Part shown: positions 53,426 through 63,139 of the stretch, piece by piece
How the letters are laid out: the number at the start of each line of letters is the position of its first letter
How positions within the stretch are numbered: position 1 is the stretch's first letter
Assembly: GCF_003086295.3 (NCBI RefSeq)
Contig: NC_092048.1
Span: 85,384,386 to 85,448,385, forward strand
Direction of reading: 5' to 3'
Source: Arachis hypogaea
Taxonomy: Eukaryota; Streptophyta; Magnoliopsida; Fabales; Fabaceae
DNA: 64,000 bases
Notes under the pieces: model-generated
What the model was told of the DNA's origin: nothing
What the model saw: only the letters and a program-made list of their open reading frames with translations
Databases searched by the model: none
Program-made: the position numbers and the translations under genes

Positions 53426-54966
53426 TGATGACTAATATTCACACCCCATTCAAAAATTGGTGAATTAGTTCTTTTAGCAAGCGCACCAAAATTATCGTCA
53501 AGTAATTAACCCACAGTAGAGTGGGATCGTATCCACATAGATTGGCAAATTCGAGCAGTTTTAATTAATTGATGAATTAGTCAAGCTGATCAATAAAGAT
53601 TGTGAGGTGCAGAATTGTAAATGACATAAATGTAAATGACTAGAATATAAAGAAAATTAATAAAATGCAGAAATAGAAATGGCAGAATGTAAAGTGCATA
53701 ATTATAAATGACTTGAATGTAAATGGGAATGGGGGATTGCTGAATGTAAAATTAAGCTGTAAAGAAATAGATAGATGAGAATGGGGAAATTCATTGAGAT
53801 TAGGAGATGTTGTCTCTTTTGATCAAATCTAGCTTATATCCTCTTCAATCATACAACTCATTGACCTCTTGGCAATCATGATTGATTGAGCCCCAATCCC
53901 TTGGTGACTCAATCTCTCAGATCTTGATCAATAGCCAATTCCTTGGTCTAATTGCTCATGAAGAGAGATATGCTTGGTCCCTGATTATACCACACACCAT
54001 CATAGGTCCAAGTAGAGGGAGGATTATATGTCACATATCCAAACACCAAAACCCAGATTCTACTCAAGTGTGAGAAGGGATTTCAAGCATGGTTTCATGT
54101 TTCCTTTCCCAAGGTTCCCATGAAACCCAATTGCAATCAATCTCTTTCCCAAGATAATTGAACACTAAGCATTAAGAACGAAATTCCTTCTAGCAAATCA
54201 AAAAGAAGATGAAGAGAAGAAGAATTTCACTATTATCAATCCATCAAGTACAACAGAGCTCCCTCTCTCAATGAGAGGGAAGTTAGCTACTCATAGCTCA
54301 AAAAGTACTCAAAAGTGAAGAGTAAAAGTGGATCTAAAACTGACTGCTTCACCCCCTTCTTCAGTACTCCTTGGGGGTATTTATACTACTCCTAGTAAAA
54401 TAAAAGAATTATAACAGTGAAAAAGGAAAATTATATTTTGGAGGGAAAAGAAGCTCAATAAGTGTGATCTCCCAGCTGGCGTGTGATTGGCGCTCTAGTG
54501 GCGTATCACGTGCTCTTTTCTTTTTAGCTTGGCGTGCCACGCCCAGCCCTTCAAGTGGCACGCTCATCTCTTTAACAACCTTGGGGTGCCACGCCTTCGA
54601 GCTCAAGTGGCACGCCTTAGCCTTTTTCCTTTTCCCTTGTCCTCTGGAAACTTGAACTAGCATGGCACGCCCAAGGTCTGGCGTGCCACGCCCTTGCTCT
54701 ATGCTTGGCTAAGCTTCTCTGGAAAGTTGAACTAGCGTGGCACGCCTAGGGTCTTGCGTGCCACGCCCCTTTATGAGTGAGTGGTTCCTCTGTTTGGCGT
54801 GCCACGCCACGAACTCAAGTGGCACGCCCCAATGCTTCTTTGCTCTCTGAATGGCACTGGCATGCCACGCCTGGGACTCAAGTGGCACGCCCCATGTAAT
54901 TGGCCTCCTTCATCCTCTCTGGAAACTTATACCAGCGTGCCACGCCTAAAGGATGGCGTGTGACGT
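53426..54966 (-). repeat. 5' LTR of element D (outer end uncertain)
   Basis: It starts TGATGACTAATATTCAC on the plus strand after the primer site. A minus-strand TATAAATA box is at 54378-54385. A palindrome array (GGCGTGCCACGCC type) fills 54478-54965. The far end runs into a different LTR fragment near 54966 without a clear CA boundary, so it may be truncated. No gene. Confidence 0.7.
54478..54965. repeat. GGCGTGCCACGCC / GTGGCACGCC palindrome array in element D LTR
   Basis: At least fifteen copies of GGCGTG(C/G)CACGCC or half-palindromes (AAGTGGCACGCC) occur, with CTCTGGAAACTTGAACTAGC spacers repeated several times. It lies upstream of the TATA box in transcription sense. Confidence 0.88.
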
Positions 54967-55845
54967 GGCGGAAATTGGCGAGTCAAGAATTGTTATAAAA
55001 TATGCGTTGCAAGTATAGTTCTTAACCAACCAGAAATCCGCTTATCAATTTAGAAGGGTTGTCACAAAAATTAAAATTAAAATACTGGGAGTATGAATCC
55101 CAAGTCGTCTCCCAATGAGTTAAAGAAAGGTGTGCTATTTTATTAATCAGATGTTTTCAAAAAGAGTTTGAGTTGAATAAACAGGAAATTAAATTGGAGA
55201 AATTAAGTAATTTAAATAAAAGCCTTGACTGGGAGTAGATTAGTTGGAAGCCCTATTCTTGTTGTAGTACTCTCAAGATTAATTGATAATTGAAGGTTGT
55301 TCTGTTTAGTTATCCCTTACTAGGTAAGGAAAAGTCAAAGAAGTTGGAATACTGTTTCTTTTCACAAGTCCCAATCCGCTTACTTGGAAGGACTGGCGTT
55401 AGTGACTAGAGAGCAATCCAACAATAAACCCAATTACAATTTCTCCTTTGAGCATTCCAACTCAAGGGTTCCTTTCAATCAACTCCCCATCAAGTTAGGG
55501 AACTACTCGCTCATTGTGAATGTGGAATTCATAATATAGAAAAGAGAATTAAAGAAAGACATGATAAATAAAATTCAAGGGAATTAATTAAAAATAAAGG
55601 TAACTCTTGGATTAATAAATTATAAAATAATCCAATAGTAAAATTGAGTAAATTAAAGGACATGGAAGAGTAAAGCCAAGTAAAGAAAACGAACTAGAAT
55701 GACGAAGTCTTGATGAGGTAATAACTCTTCTCAATATCCCAATGCAAAAAGAAATAGAAATAAAATCCTAAGAACTATGAATGTGTAGAGAGAAAAACCT
55801 AGAGAAGGAGTAAAACTAGATCTAAAAACTAAAACTGTGTAGAAT
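54967..55845 (-). repeat. Truncated LTR fragment (family of B and S1), part of scrap K
   Basis: GTTGCAAGTATAGTTCTTAA at about 55005 and CCCAAGTCGTCTCCC match the primer-proximal end of B-type LTRs. Only about 880 bp is present. It stops abruptly against an RT fragment at about 55846. No gene. Confidence 0.6.
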
Positions 55846-56238
55846 GAATGCTCAGAGGTTTTGCAATTTTTGAAAACTCCTTTATAAACCTCCTATAGAA
55901 TCCTGCATGCCCCAGAAAGCTTCTGATTCCCTTAATATTGGCAGGTGGTGGTAATTTTTCAATTACCTCTACCTTAGCTTGATCCACCTCTATTCCCTTG
56001 TTTGAAATTTTGTGCCCAAGGACAATTCCTTCAGTCACCATAAAGTGACATTTTTCCCAGTTTAAAACCAGGTTAGTCTCTTGGCACCTTTTTAAAACAA
56101 GTGCTAGATGGTCAAGGAAGGAGCTGAATGAGTCTCCAAATACTGAGAAGTCATCCATGAAGACTTCCAGAAACTTTTCTACCATATCAGAGAATATAAA
56201 GAGCATGCACCTCTGAAAGGTTGCAGGTGCATTGAAAA
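55846..56238 (-). pseudogene. pol: RT fragment (scrap K)
   Basis: The minus frame runs NAPATFQRCMLFIFSDMVEK, VFMDDFSVFGDSF, then LVLNWEKCHFMVTEGIVLGH and FLGHAGFYRRFIKEFSKIAKP. That is the RT palm and thumb of an F-like pol. Both ends are artificial. Upstream it joins directly to a primer-site remnant (56252-56259), so gag, protease and the RT fingers are deleted. Downstream it joins an LTR fragment of another family. Confidence 0.85.
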
Positions 56239-56251
56239 TTGTGATCATCAA

Positions 56252-56313
56252 TGGCGCCAACAACTTGGTACGCACAATTGTAATCTCAACTCTTTATCAC
56301 AACTCCGCACAAC
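56252..56313 (-). repeat. Primer-site remnant and first 48 bp of a minus-oriented LTR (scrap K)
   Basis: TGGCGCCA (56252-56259), a 6-nt gap and TGGTACGCACAATTG (56266 onward) reproduce the F-family primer site/LTR junction. Element J's LTR interrupts it at 56314. Confidence 0.7.
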
Positions 56314-56912
56314 TGATGAGCGGATAATTTATACGCTTTTTGACATTGTTTTTAGTATGTTTTTAGTAGGATCTAGTTACTTTTAGGGATGTTTTATTAG
56401 TTTTCATGTTAAATTCACATTTTTGGACTTTACTATGAGTTTGTGTGTTTTTCTGTGATTTTAGGTATTTTCTGGCTGAAATTGAGGGACTTGAGCAAAA
56501 ATCAGATTCAGAGGTTGAAGAAGGACTGCTGATGCTGTTGGATTCTGACCTCCCTACACTCAAAGTGGATTTTCTGGAGCTATAGACCTCGAAATGGCGC
56601 GCTTCCAATTGCGTTAGAAAGTGGACATCCAGGGCTTTTCAGAAATGTATAATAGTCCATACTTTGCCCAAGTTTAGACGACGCAAACTGGCGTTCAACG
56701 CCAGCTCTCTGCCCAATTCTGGCGTCCAGCGCCAGAAACAAGTTGCAAAGTGGAGTTCAACGCCCAAACTGGCACAAAAACTGGCGTTCAACTCCAAGAA
56801 TGAGCTCTCCTCGTGTAGACTTCATGCTCAGCCCAAGCACACACCAAGTGGGCCCCGGAAGTGGATTTATGCATCAATTACTTACTTCTGTAAACCCTAG
56901 TGACTAGTTTAT

Positions 56913-56921
56913 TATAAATAG
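56913..56921 (+). promoter_or_regulatory. TATA box of element J LTR
   Basis: TATAAATAG lies in mid-LTR, at the place equivalent to TATAAAAA in the C and F LTRs. Confidence 0.6.
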
Positions 56922-57444
56922 AACTTTTTATCATTGTATTCATAGTCTTGGTCACTCCGGTTCCCCTCTGGGGCCGAGACCAATGAACTCCATTATCACT
57001 TATGTATTTTCAACGGTAGAGTTTCTGCACTCCATAGATTAAGGTGTGGAGCTCTGTTGTTCCTCAAAGATTAATGCAAAGTACTACTGTTTTCTATTCA
57101 ATTCATCTTATTTCGCTACCAAGATATTCATTCGCACTTCAACCTGAATGTGATGAACGTGACAATCATCATCATTCCCTATGAACGCGTGCCTGACAAC
57201 CACTTCCGTTCTACATTAGATTGAATGAGTATCTCTTATATCTCTTAATCGGAATCTTCGTGGTGTAAGCTAGAATGATGGCGACATTCAAGAGAATCCG
57301 GAAAGTCTAAACCTTGTGTGTGGTATTCCGAGTAGAATTCAATGATTGAATGACTGTGACGAGCTTCAAACTCGTGATTGCTGGGCGTAGTGACAGACGC
57401 AAAAGGATAGTAAATCCTATTCCAGCATGATCGAGAACCGACAG

Positions 57445-57610
57445 ATGAATAGCCGTGCCGTGATAGGGTGCGTTGACCATTTTCACTGAGAGGATAGGAT
57501 GTAACCATTGACAAGGGTGATGCCTCCAGACGATTAGCCGTGCCGTGACAGGGCATTTGGATCATTTTCCTGGGAGAAGACCGAAAGTAGCCATTGACAA
57601 TGGTGATGCA
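57445..57610 (+). repeat. Imperfect tandem duplication in J LTR (about 85 bp)
   Basis: AGCCGTGCCGTGA..GGG...CATTTTC...GTA(A/G)CCATTGACAA.GGTGATG occurs twice. The C and F LTRs have this segment once. Confidence 0.8.
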
Positions 57611-58032
57611 TCACATAAAGCCAGCCATGGAAAGGAGTAAGACTGATTGGATGAAGATAGCAGGAAAGCAGAGGTTCAGAGGAACGAAAGCATCTCTATT
57701 CGCTTATCTGAAATTCCCACCAATGATTTACATAAGTATTTCTATCCCTATTTTATTAAAAACTATTTTCAAAAACCCCATTACTATTTTATATCCGCCT
57801 GACTGAGATTTACAAGGTGACCATAGCTTGCTTCATACCAACAATCTCCGTGGGATTCGACCCTTACTCACGTAAGGTATTACTTGGACGACCCAGTGCA
57901 CTTGCTGGTTAGTTGTGCGAAGTTGTGAACCATGGTATTGGCATCATGTTTTTGGCGCCATTTCCAGGGAAAGAAAGAGCAATGAATTTTACATAATCAA
58001 AGTGTAATCACAATTTCTGCGCACCAAGTTTT

Positions 58033-58049
58033 TGGCGCCGTTGCCGGGG
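58033..58049 (+). other. Primer binding site of element J (perfect tRNA-Asp)
   Basis: TGGCGCCGTTGCCGGGG lies 6 nt after the LTR end. Confidence 0.88.
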
Positions 58050-59884
58050 ATTGTTCGAGTTTGGACAACTGACGGTTTATCTTGTTGCTCAGATTAGGTA
58101 ATTTTCTTTTTGTTTTCTTTTCAAAAAAAAAATTTTTCAAAAATCTTTCAAAATTTTCTCCTTTGTTTTCGAAAAAAAAAATTTCAAAATAAAAATGTTT
58201 TCAAAAATTTTATAATTTTATTCAAAATTTTTAAGAATGAATTCTTGTGTTTCATGAAGCATGTGAAGGCTGGCTGGCTGTAAAGCCATTTCTAAATTCA
58301 TTTGGACTGAGGCTTACAATTTGTTATCAAGAGCAAGCTAGTTGGTGCTAATCCACCTACTGCTGTTCATGATCTACCTGTTACATGCTAAAGCTTGACT
58401 GGCTATTAAGCCATGCCTGACCCTTTGATTGGAGCTTTAGACTAAAGAGCATAAGATTCCTAGAATTCATATTAAAAATTTTGGAATCCTTATTTTTTCT
58501 TTTTCATAATAATTTCCGAAAAAAAAACACAAAAAAATTACAAAATCATAAATATCAAAAATATTTTTGTGTTCTTGTTTGAGTCTTGAGTCATGTTATA
58601 AGTTTGGTGTCAATTGCATATTCATCTTGCATTTTTCGAAAATTCATGCATTCATAGTGTTCTTCATGATCTTCAAGTTGTTCTTGGTAAGTCTTCTTGT
58701 TTGATCTTGATGTTTTCTTGTTCGTGTTGTATGGTGTTTTTCATATGCATTCTTGAATTCTTAGTGTCTAAGCATTAAAGAGTTCTAAGTTTGGTGTCTT
58801 GCATGTTTTCTTTGCATAAAAAAATTTTTTTCAAAAATATGTTCTTGATGTTCATCATGATCTTCATACTGTTCTTGGTGTTCATCTTGACATTCATCGC
58901 ATTCTTGCATGCATCACATGTTTTGATCTAAAATTCTCATGCATTGCATAATTTTCATGTTTTTCTCTCTCATCATTAAAAATTCAAAAAAATAAAAAAA
59001 AATATCTTTACCTCTTTTCTCTCATAATTTCGAAAATTAGATTTGACTTTTTCAAAACTTTTTAAAATCTAGTTGTTTTTATGAATCAAATCAAATTTTC
59101 AATTTAAAAATCTTATCTTTTTCAAAAACTTTTTCAAAAATCAAATCTTTTTCATTTTTCTTAGTTATTTTCGAAAATTATAAAAATATTTTTCAAAAAT
59201 CTTTTTCTTAATTTTACATCATATTTTCGAAAATAACAATAACAATTAATGTTTTGATTCAAAAATTTCAAGTTTGTTACTTGCTTGTTAAGAAAGATTC
59301 AAACTTTAAGTTCTAGAATCATATCTTGTGATTTCTTGTGAATCAAGTCATTAATTGTGATTTTAAAAATCAAATCTTTTTCAAAACTAATTTCTATCTT
59401 TTCAAAAATATCTTCTTATCTTACCTTTTTCAAAAATTTGATTTCAAAATATCTTTTCTAACTTCCTAACTTCTTATCTTTTCAAAATTGATTTTCAAAT
59501 TTGTTTCAACTAACTAACTAACTTTTTGTTTGTTTCCTACCTTTTTCAAAACTACCTAACTAACTATCTCTCTCTAATTTTCGAAAATATCTCCCTCTTT
59601 TTCAAAAATTCTTTTTAATTAATCAATTATTTTAATTTTTGATTTTAATTTTCGAAAATTACTAACTTTTTTTCAAAAAATTATTTTCGAAAATTCCCCT
59701 TCTCTCTCATCTCCCTCTATTTATTTATTCATCTACTAATACTTCATCTCACCCAAATTCGAACCCCCTCTTCCATCTGTGTTCGAATTTCTTCTTCTTC
59801 TTTTCTTCTAACTCACACTGGGACCTCTATACTGTGGTAAAAAGGACCCCTATTATTATTATTTTTCTGTTCTCCCTTTTTCAT
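58050..59884 (+). other. AT-rich leader of element J
   Basis: There is no gene in 1.8 kb of T- and TTTTCAAAA-rich sequence. Two GGCTGGCTGTAAAGCCA-like imperfect hairpins lie at 58268-58286 and 58397-58413. TAAGTTTGGTGTC words lie near 58601 and 58789. Confidence 0.7.
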
Positions 59885-62212
59885 ATGAGCAGGAGCAAGG
59901 ACAAGAACATTCTTGTTGAAGCAGATCCAGAACTTGAAAGGACTCTGAAGAGGAAATTAAGAGAAGCTAAATTACAACAATCCAGAGAGAACCTTTCAGA
60001 AATTTTCGAACAGGAAGAGGAGATGGCAGCCGAAAATAATAATAATGCAAGGAGAATGCTTGGTGACTTTACTGCACCTAATTCCAACTTACATGGAAGA
60101 AGCATCTCCATTCCTGCCATTGGAGCAAACAACTTTGAGCTGAAACCTCAGCTAGTTTCTCTGATGCAGCAGAACTGCAAGTTTCATGGACTTCCATCTG
60201 AAGATCCTTTTCAGTTCTTAACTGAATTCTTACAGATCTGTGATACTGTTAAGACTAATGGAGTAGATCCTGAAGTCTACAGGCTCATGCTTTTCTCATT
60301 TGCTGTAAGAGACAGAGCTAGAATCTGGTTGGACTCTCAACCCAGAGACAGCCTAAACTCTTGGGATAAGCTGGTCACGGCTTTCTTAGCTAAGTTCTTT
60401 CCTCCTCAAAAGCTGAGCAAGCTTAGAGTGGATGTTCAGACCTTCAGACAGAAAGAAGGTGAATCCCTCTATGAAGCTTGGGAAAGATACAAACAGTTGA
60501 CCAAAAAGTGTCCTTCTGACATGCTTTCAGAATGGACCATCCTGGATATATTCTATGATGGTCTGTCTGAGTTATCAAAGATGTCATTGGATACTTCTAC
60601 AGGTGGATCCATTCACCTAAAGAAAATGCCTGCAGAAGCTCAAGAACTCATTGACATGGTTGCAAATAACCAGTTCATGTACACTTCCGAAAGGAATCCT
60701 GTGAATAATGGGACGCCTATGAAGAAGGGAGTTCTTGAAGTTGATACTCTGAATGCCATATTGGCTCATAACAAAATATTGACTCAGTAAGTCAATATGA
60801 TTTCTCAGAGTCTGAATGGAATACAAGCTGCATCCAACAGTACTCAAGAGGCTTCTCCTGAAGAAGAAGCTTATGATCCTGAGAACCCTGCAATAGCAGA
60901 GGTAAATTACATGGGTGAACCTTATGGAAACACCTATAACCCATCATGGAGAAATCATCCAAATTTCTCATGGAAGGATCAAAAGCCTCAACAAGGCTTT
61001 AATAATGGTGGAAGAAACAGGTTTAGCAATAGCAAGCCTTTTCCATCATCCACTCAATAACAGACAGAGAATTCTGAGCAGAACCCATCTAGCTTAGCAA
61101 ACTTAGTCTCTGATCTATCTAAGGCCACTGTGAGTTTCATGAATGAAACAAGGTCTTCCATTAGAAATTTGGAAGCACAAGTGGGCCAGCTGAGTAAAAG
61201 GATCACTGAAATCCCTCCTAGCACTCTCCCAAGCAATACAGAAGAAAATCCAAAAGGAGAGTGCAAGGCCATTGACATAACCAGAATGGCCGAACCCAAT
61301 GAGGGAGAGGAGGACGTGAATCCCAAGGAGGAAGACCTCCTGGGACGTCCAGTGATCAATAAGGAGCTTCCATCTGAGGAACCAAAGGAATCTGAGACTC
61401 ATCTAGAGACCATAGAGATTCCATTGAACCTCCTTATGCCATTCATGAGCTTTGATGAGTACTCCTCTTCTGAAGAGAATGAGGATGTTACTGAAGAGCA
61501 AACCGCCAAGTTTTTTGGTGCAATCAAGAAGCTGAATGCCAAATTATTTGGTATTGAGATTTGGGAAGATGAACCTCCCTTGTTCACCAATGAACTAAGT
61601 GATCTGGATCAACTGACATTGCCTCAGAAGAGACAGGATCCTGGAAAGTTCATAATACCTTGTACCATAGGCACCATGATCTTTAAGGCTCTGTGTGACC
61701 TTGGTTCAGGGATAAACCTCATGCCCCTCTCTGTAATAGAGAAACTGGGAATCTATGGGGTGCAAGCTGCTAAAATCTCATTAGATATGGCAGACAATTC
61801 AAGAAAACAGGCTTATGGACAAGTAGAGGATGTGTTAGTAAAGGTTGAAGGCCTTTACATCCCTGCTGATTTCATAGTCCTGGACACTGGAAAGGAAGAG
61901 AATGAATCCATCATCCTAGGAAGACCTTTCCTAGCCACAGCAAGATCTGTGATTGATGTGGACAGAGGAGAATTGATCCTTCAATTAAATAAGGACAACC
62001 TTGTGTTTACAACTCAAGGATCTCTCTCTGCATCCATGGAGAGGAAGCAGAAGAAGCTTCCCTCAAAGCAGAGTCAAACAAAGCCCCCACAGTCAAACTC
62101 TAAGTTTAGTGTTGGGAGGCCACAACCAAACTCTAAGTTTGGTGTTGAACTCCCATATCCAAACTCTAAGTTTGGTGTTGGGGAGTTTCAACAATGCTCT
62201 GAACATCTGTGA
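59885..62212 (+). pseudogene. gag: gag-protease of element J, two TAA stops, no pol
   Basis: The likely start is MSRSKDKNILVEADPELERT at 59885; an upstream in-frame ATG at 59834 adds a hydrophobic run from pyrimidine-tract leader and is less likely. The Gag capsid region has FELKPQLVSLMQQNCKFHG, WLDSQPRDSLNSWDKL and GESLYEAWERYKQL. TAA at 60788-60790 and 61058-61060 both follow an ACT-CA(G/A) context and look like CAA-to-TAA changes. The frame is otherwise continuous into ATVSFMNETRSSIRNLEAQV and a retropepsin with CDLGSGINLMP (61693-61725) and SIILGRPFLATARSVIDV. The C-terminus is three copies of an NSKFxVG word encoded by the AAGTTTGGTGTTG motif, then QQCSEHL and TGA at 62210-62212. Frames stop there; no RT follows. 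Confidence 0.88.
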
Positions 62213-62243
62213 GGCTCCATGAGAGCCCACTGTCAAGCTATTG

Positions 62244-62277
62244 ACATTAAAGAAGCGCTTGTTGGGAGGCAACCCAA
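62244..62277 (+). promoter_or_regulatory. Post-gag hairpin module, element J
   Basis: AAGAAGCGCTTG is followed by TTGGGAGGCAACCCAA (stem TTGGG/CCCAA, loop AGGCAA), 32 bp after the gag-protease stop. It is conserved although pol is deleted. Confidence 0.7.
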
Positions 62278-62417
62278 TTTTTATTTATCTAACTATATTT
62301 TTCTTAGTTATATGTCTTTATAGGTTCATGATCATGTGGAGTCACAAAATAAACAAAAAAATCAAAAACGGAATCAAAAACAACAGAAGAAAAATCACAC
62401 CCTGGAGGAGCATCTGT

Positions 62418-62565
62418 CTGGCGTTCAACGCCAGAACAGAGCATGGTTCTGGCGCTGAACGCCCAAAATGGGTAGCATCTGGGCGCTGGACGCCAGAAAT
62501 GGCCAATAAATGGGTGTTGAACGCCCAAAATGGGCACCAACCTGGCGCTGAACGCCCAGAGTTGT
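62418..62565 (+). repeat. GGCGTT/CAACGCC and GGCGCTG palindromes, element J
   Basis: About six copies of TGGCGTTCAACGCCAG or GGGCGCTG(G/A)ACGCCAG lie in the place occupied by the arrays in C and F. The core has drifted from TTTAAC to TTCAAC and CTGAAC. Confidence 0.82.
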
Positions 62566-62621
62566 GTGCAAGGGCATTTTACATGCCTTATTTGGTGCAA
62601 GGTTGTAAATCTTTGAACACC

Positions 62622-62706
62622 TCAGGATCTGTGGACCCCACAGGATCATCTCAGGATCTGTGAACCCCACAGGATCACCTCGGGATCTGTGGACCCCACA
62701 GGATCC
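62622..62706 (+). repeat. Three tandem copies of a GGATCTGTGGACCCCACAGG unit
   Basis: Near-palindromic units of about 30 bp (GATCTGTGG...CCACAGGATC) occur three times. Element F has one copy at about 41758-41785. Confidence 0.82.
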
Positions 62707-62941
62707 CCACCTACCTCCACTCACTTCTTCTCACCCTTCTTTCACACAATCCCATAAACACTCTTCCCCAAAACCCTTCACCAATCACCTCAATCTCTCT
62801 TCCCCATCACCTCTTCACCACTCACATCCATCCACTCTTCCCTATAAACCTACCTCATAAACTCCACCTACCCTCAAAATTCAAAACCAATTTCCCACCC
62901 AAACCCACCCATATGGCCGAAACCTTCCCCCCTCCCTTCCC

Positions 62942-62950
62942 TATATAAAG
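62942..62950 (+). promoter_or_regulatory. Candidate internal TATA box for element J third ORF
   Basis: TATATAAAG lies 190 bp before the ATG at 63140. It is followed by CT-rich Y-patch sequence, CACAACACAACC, and the hairpin TTGCTCGAGGGCAAGCAA (63068-63085) with TAAGTTTGGTGTGG. Confidence 0.6.
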
Positions 62951-63139
62951 CCCTCTATTCTTCTTCAAATTCACACAACACAACCCTCTCTTCTCTTCTT
63001 GGCCGAAACACAACCCCTTCTCCCTCTCTTCCATTTCTTCTTCTTCTTCATCTATTCTCTTTTTTATTGCTCGAGGGCAAGCAATATTCTAAGTTTGGTG
63101 TGGTAAAAGCATAAGCTTTTTGTTTTTCCATTACCATTG

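Larger units (their letters stand above)
10160..54966 (-). mobile_element. Element D: outermost Athila-like element, split by S1 and F
   Basis: The minus-strand pieces are 3' UTR and integrase end (10160-11575), integrase/RNase H (13303-14414), and RT, protease, Gag, primer site and 5' LTR (49480 to about 54966). The RT reading at 49480 (PFVFDRE) continues into 14414 (CMVAFDELKKKL), so these were one gene before F inserted. The 3' LTR is not seen; it presumably lies beyond element C, off the left edge. Gag-pol has many frameshifts and stops, consistent with being the oldest layer. Confidence 0.82.
56314..58026 (+). repeat. 5' LTR of element J (1713 bp)
   Basis: It starts TGATGAGCGGATAA and ends GCGCACCA before a 6-nt gap and the primer site. 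It is about 165 bp longer than the C and F LTRs because of an internal duplication (57445-57610) and extra sequence near the 3' end with a primer-site-like remnant (57951-57972). The TATAAATAG box is at 56913-56921 and palindrome words at 56690-56795. No gene. Confidence 0.87.
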
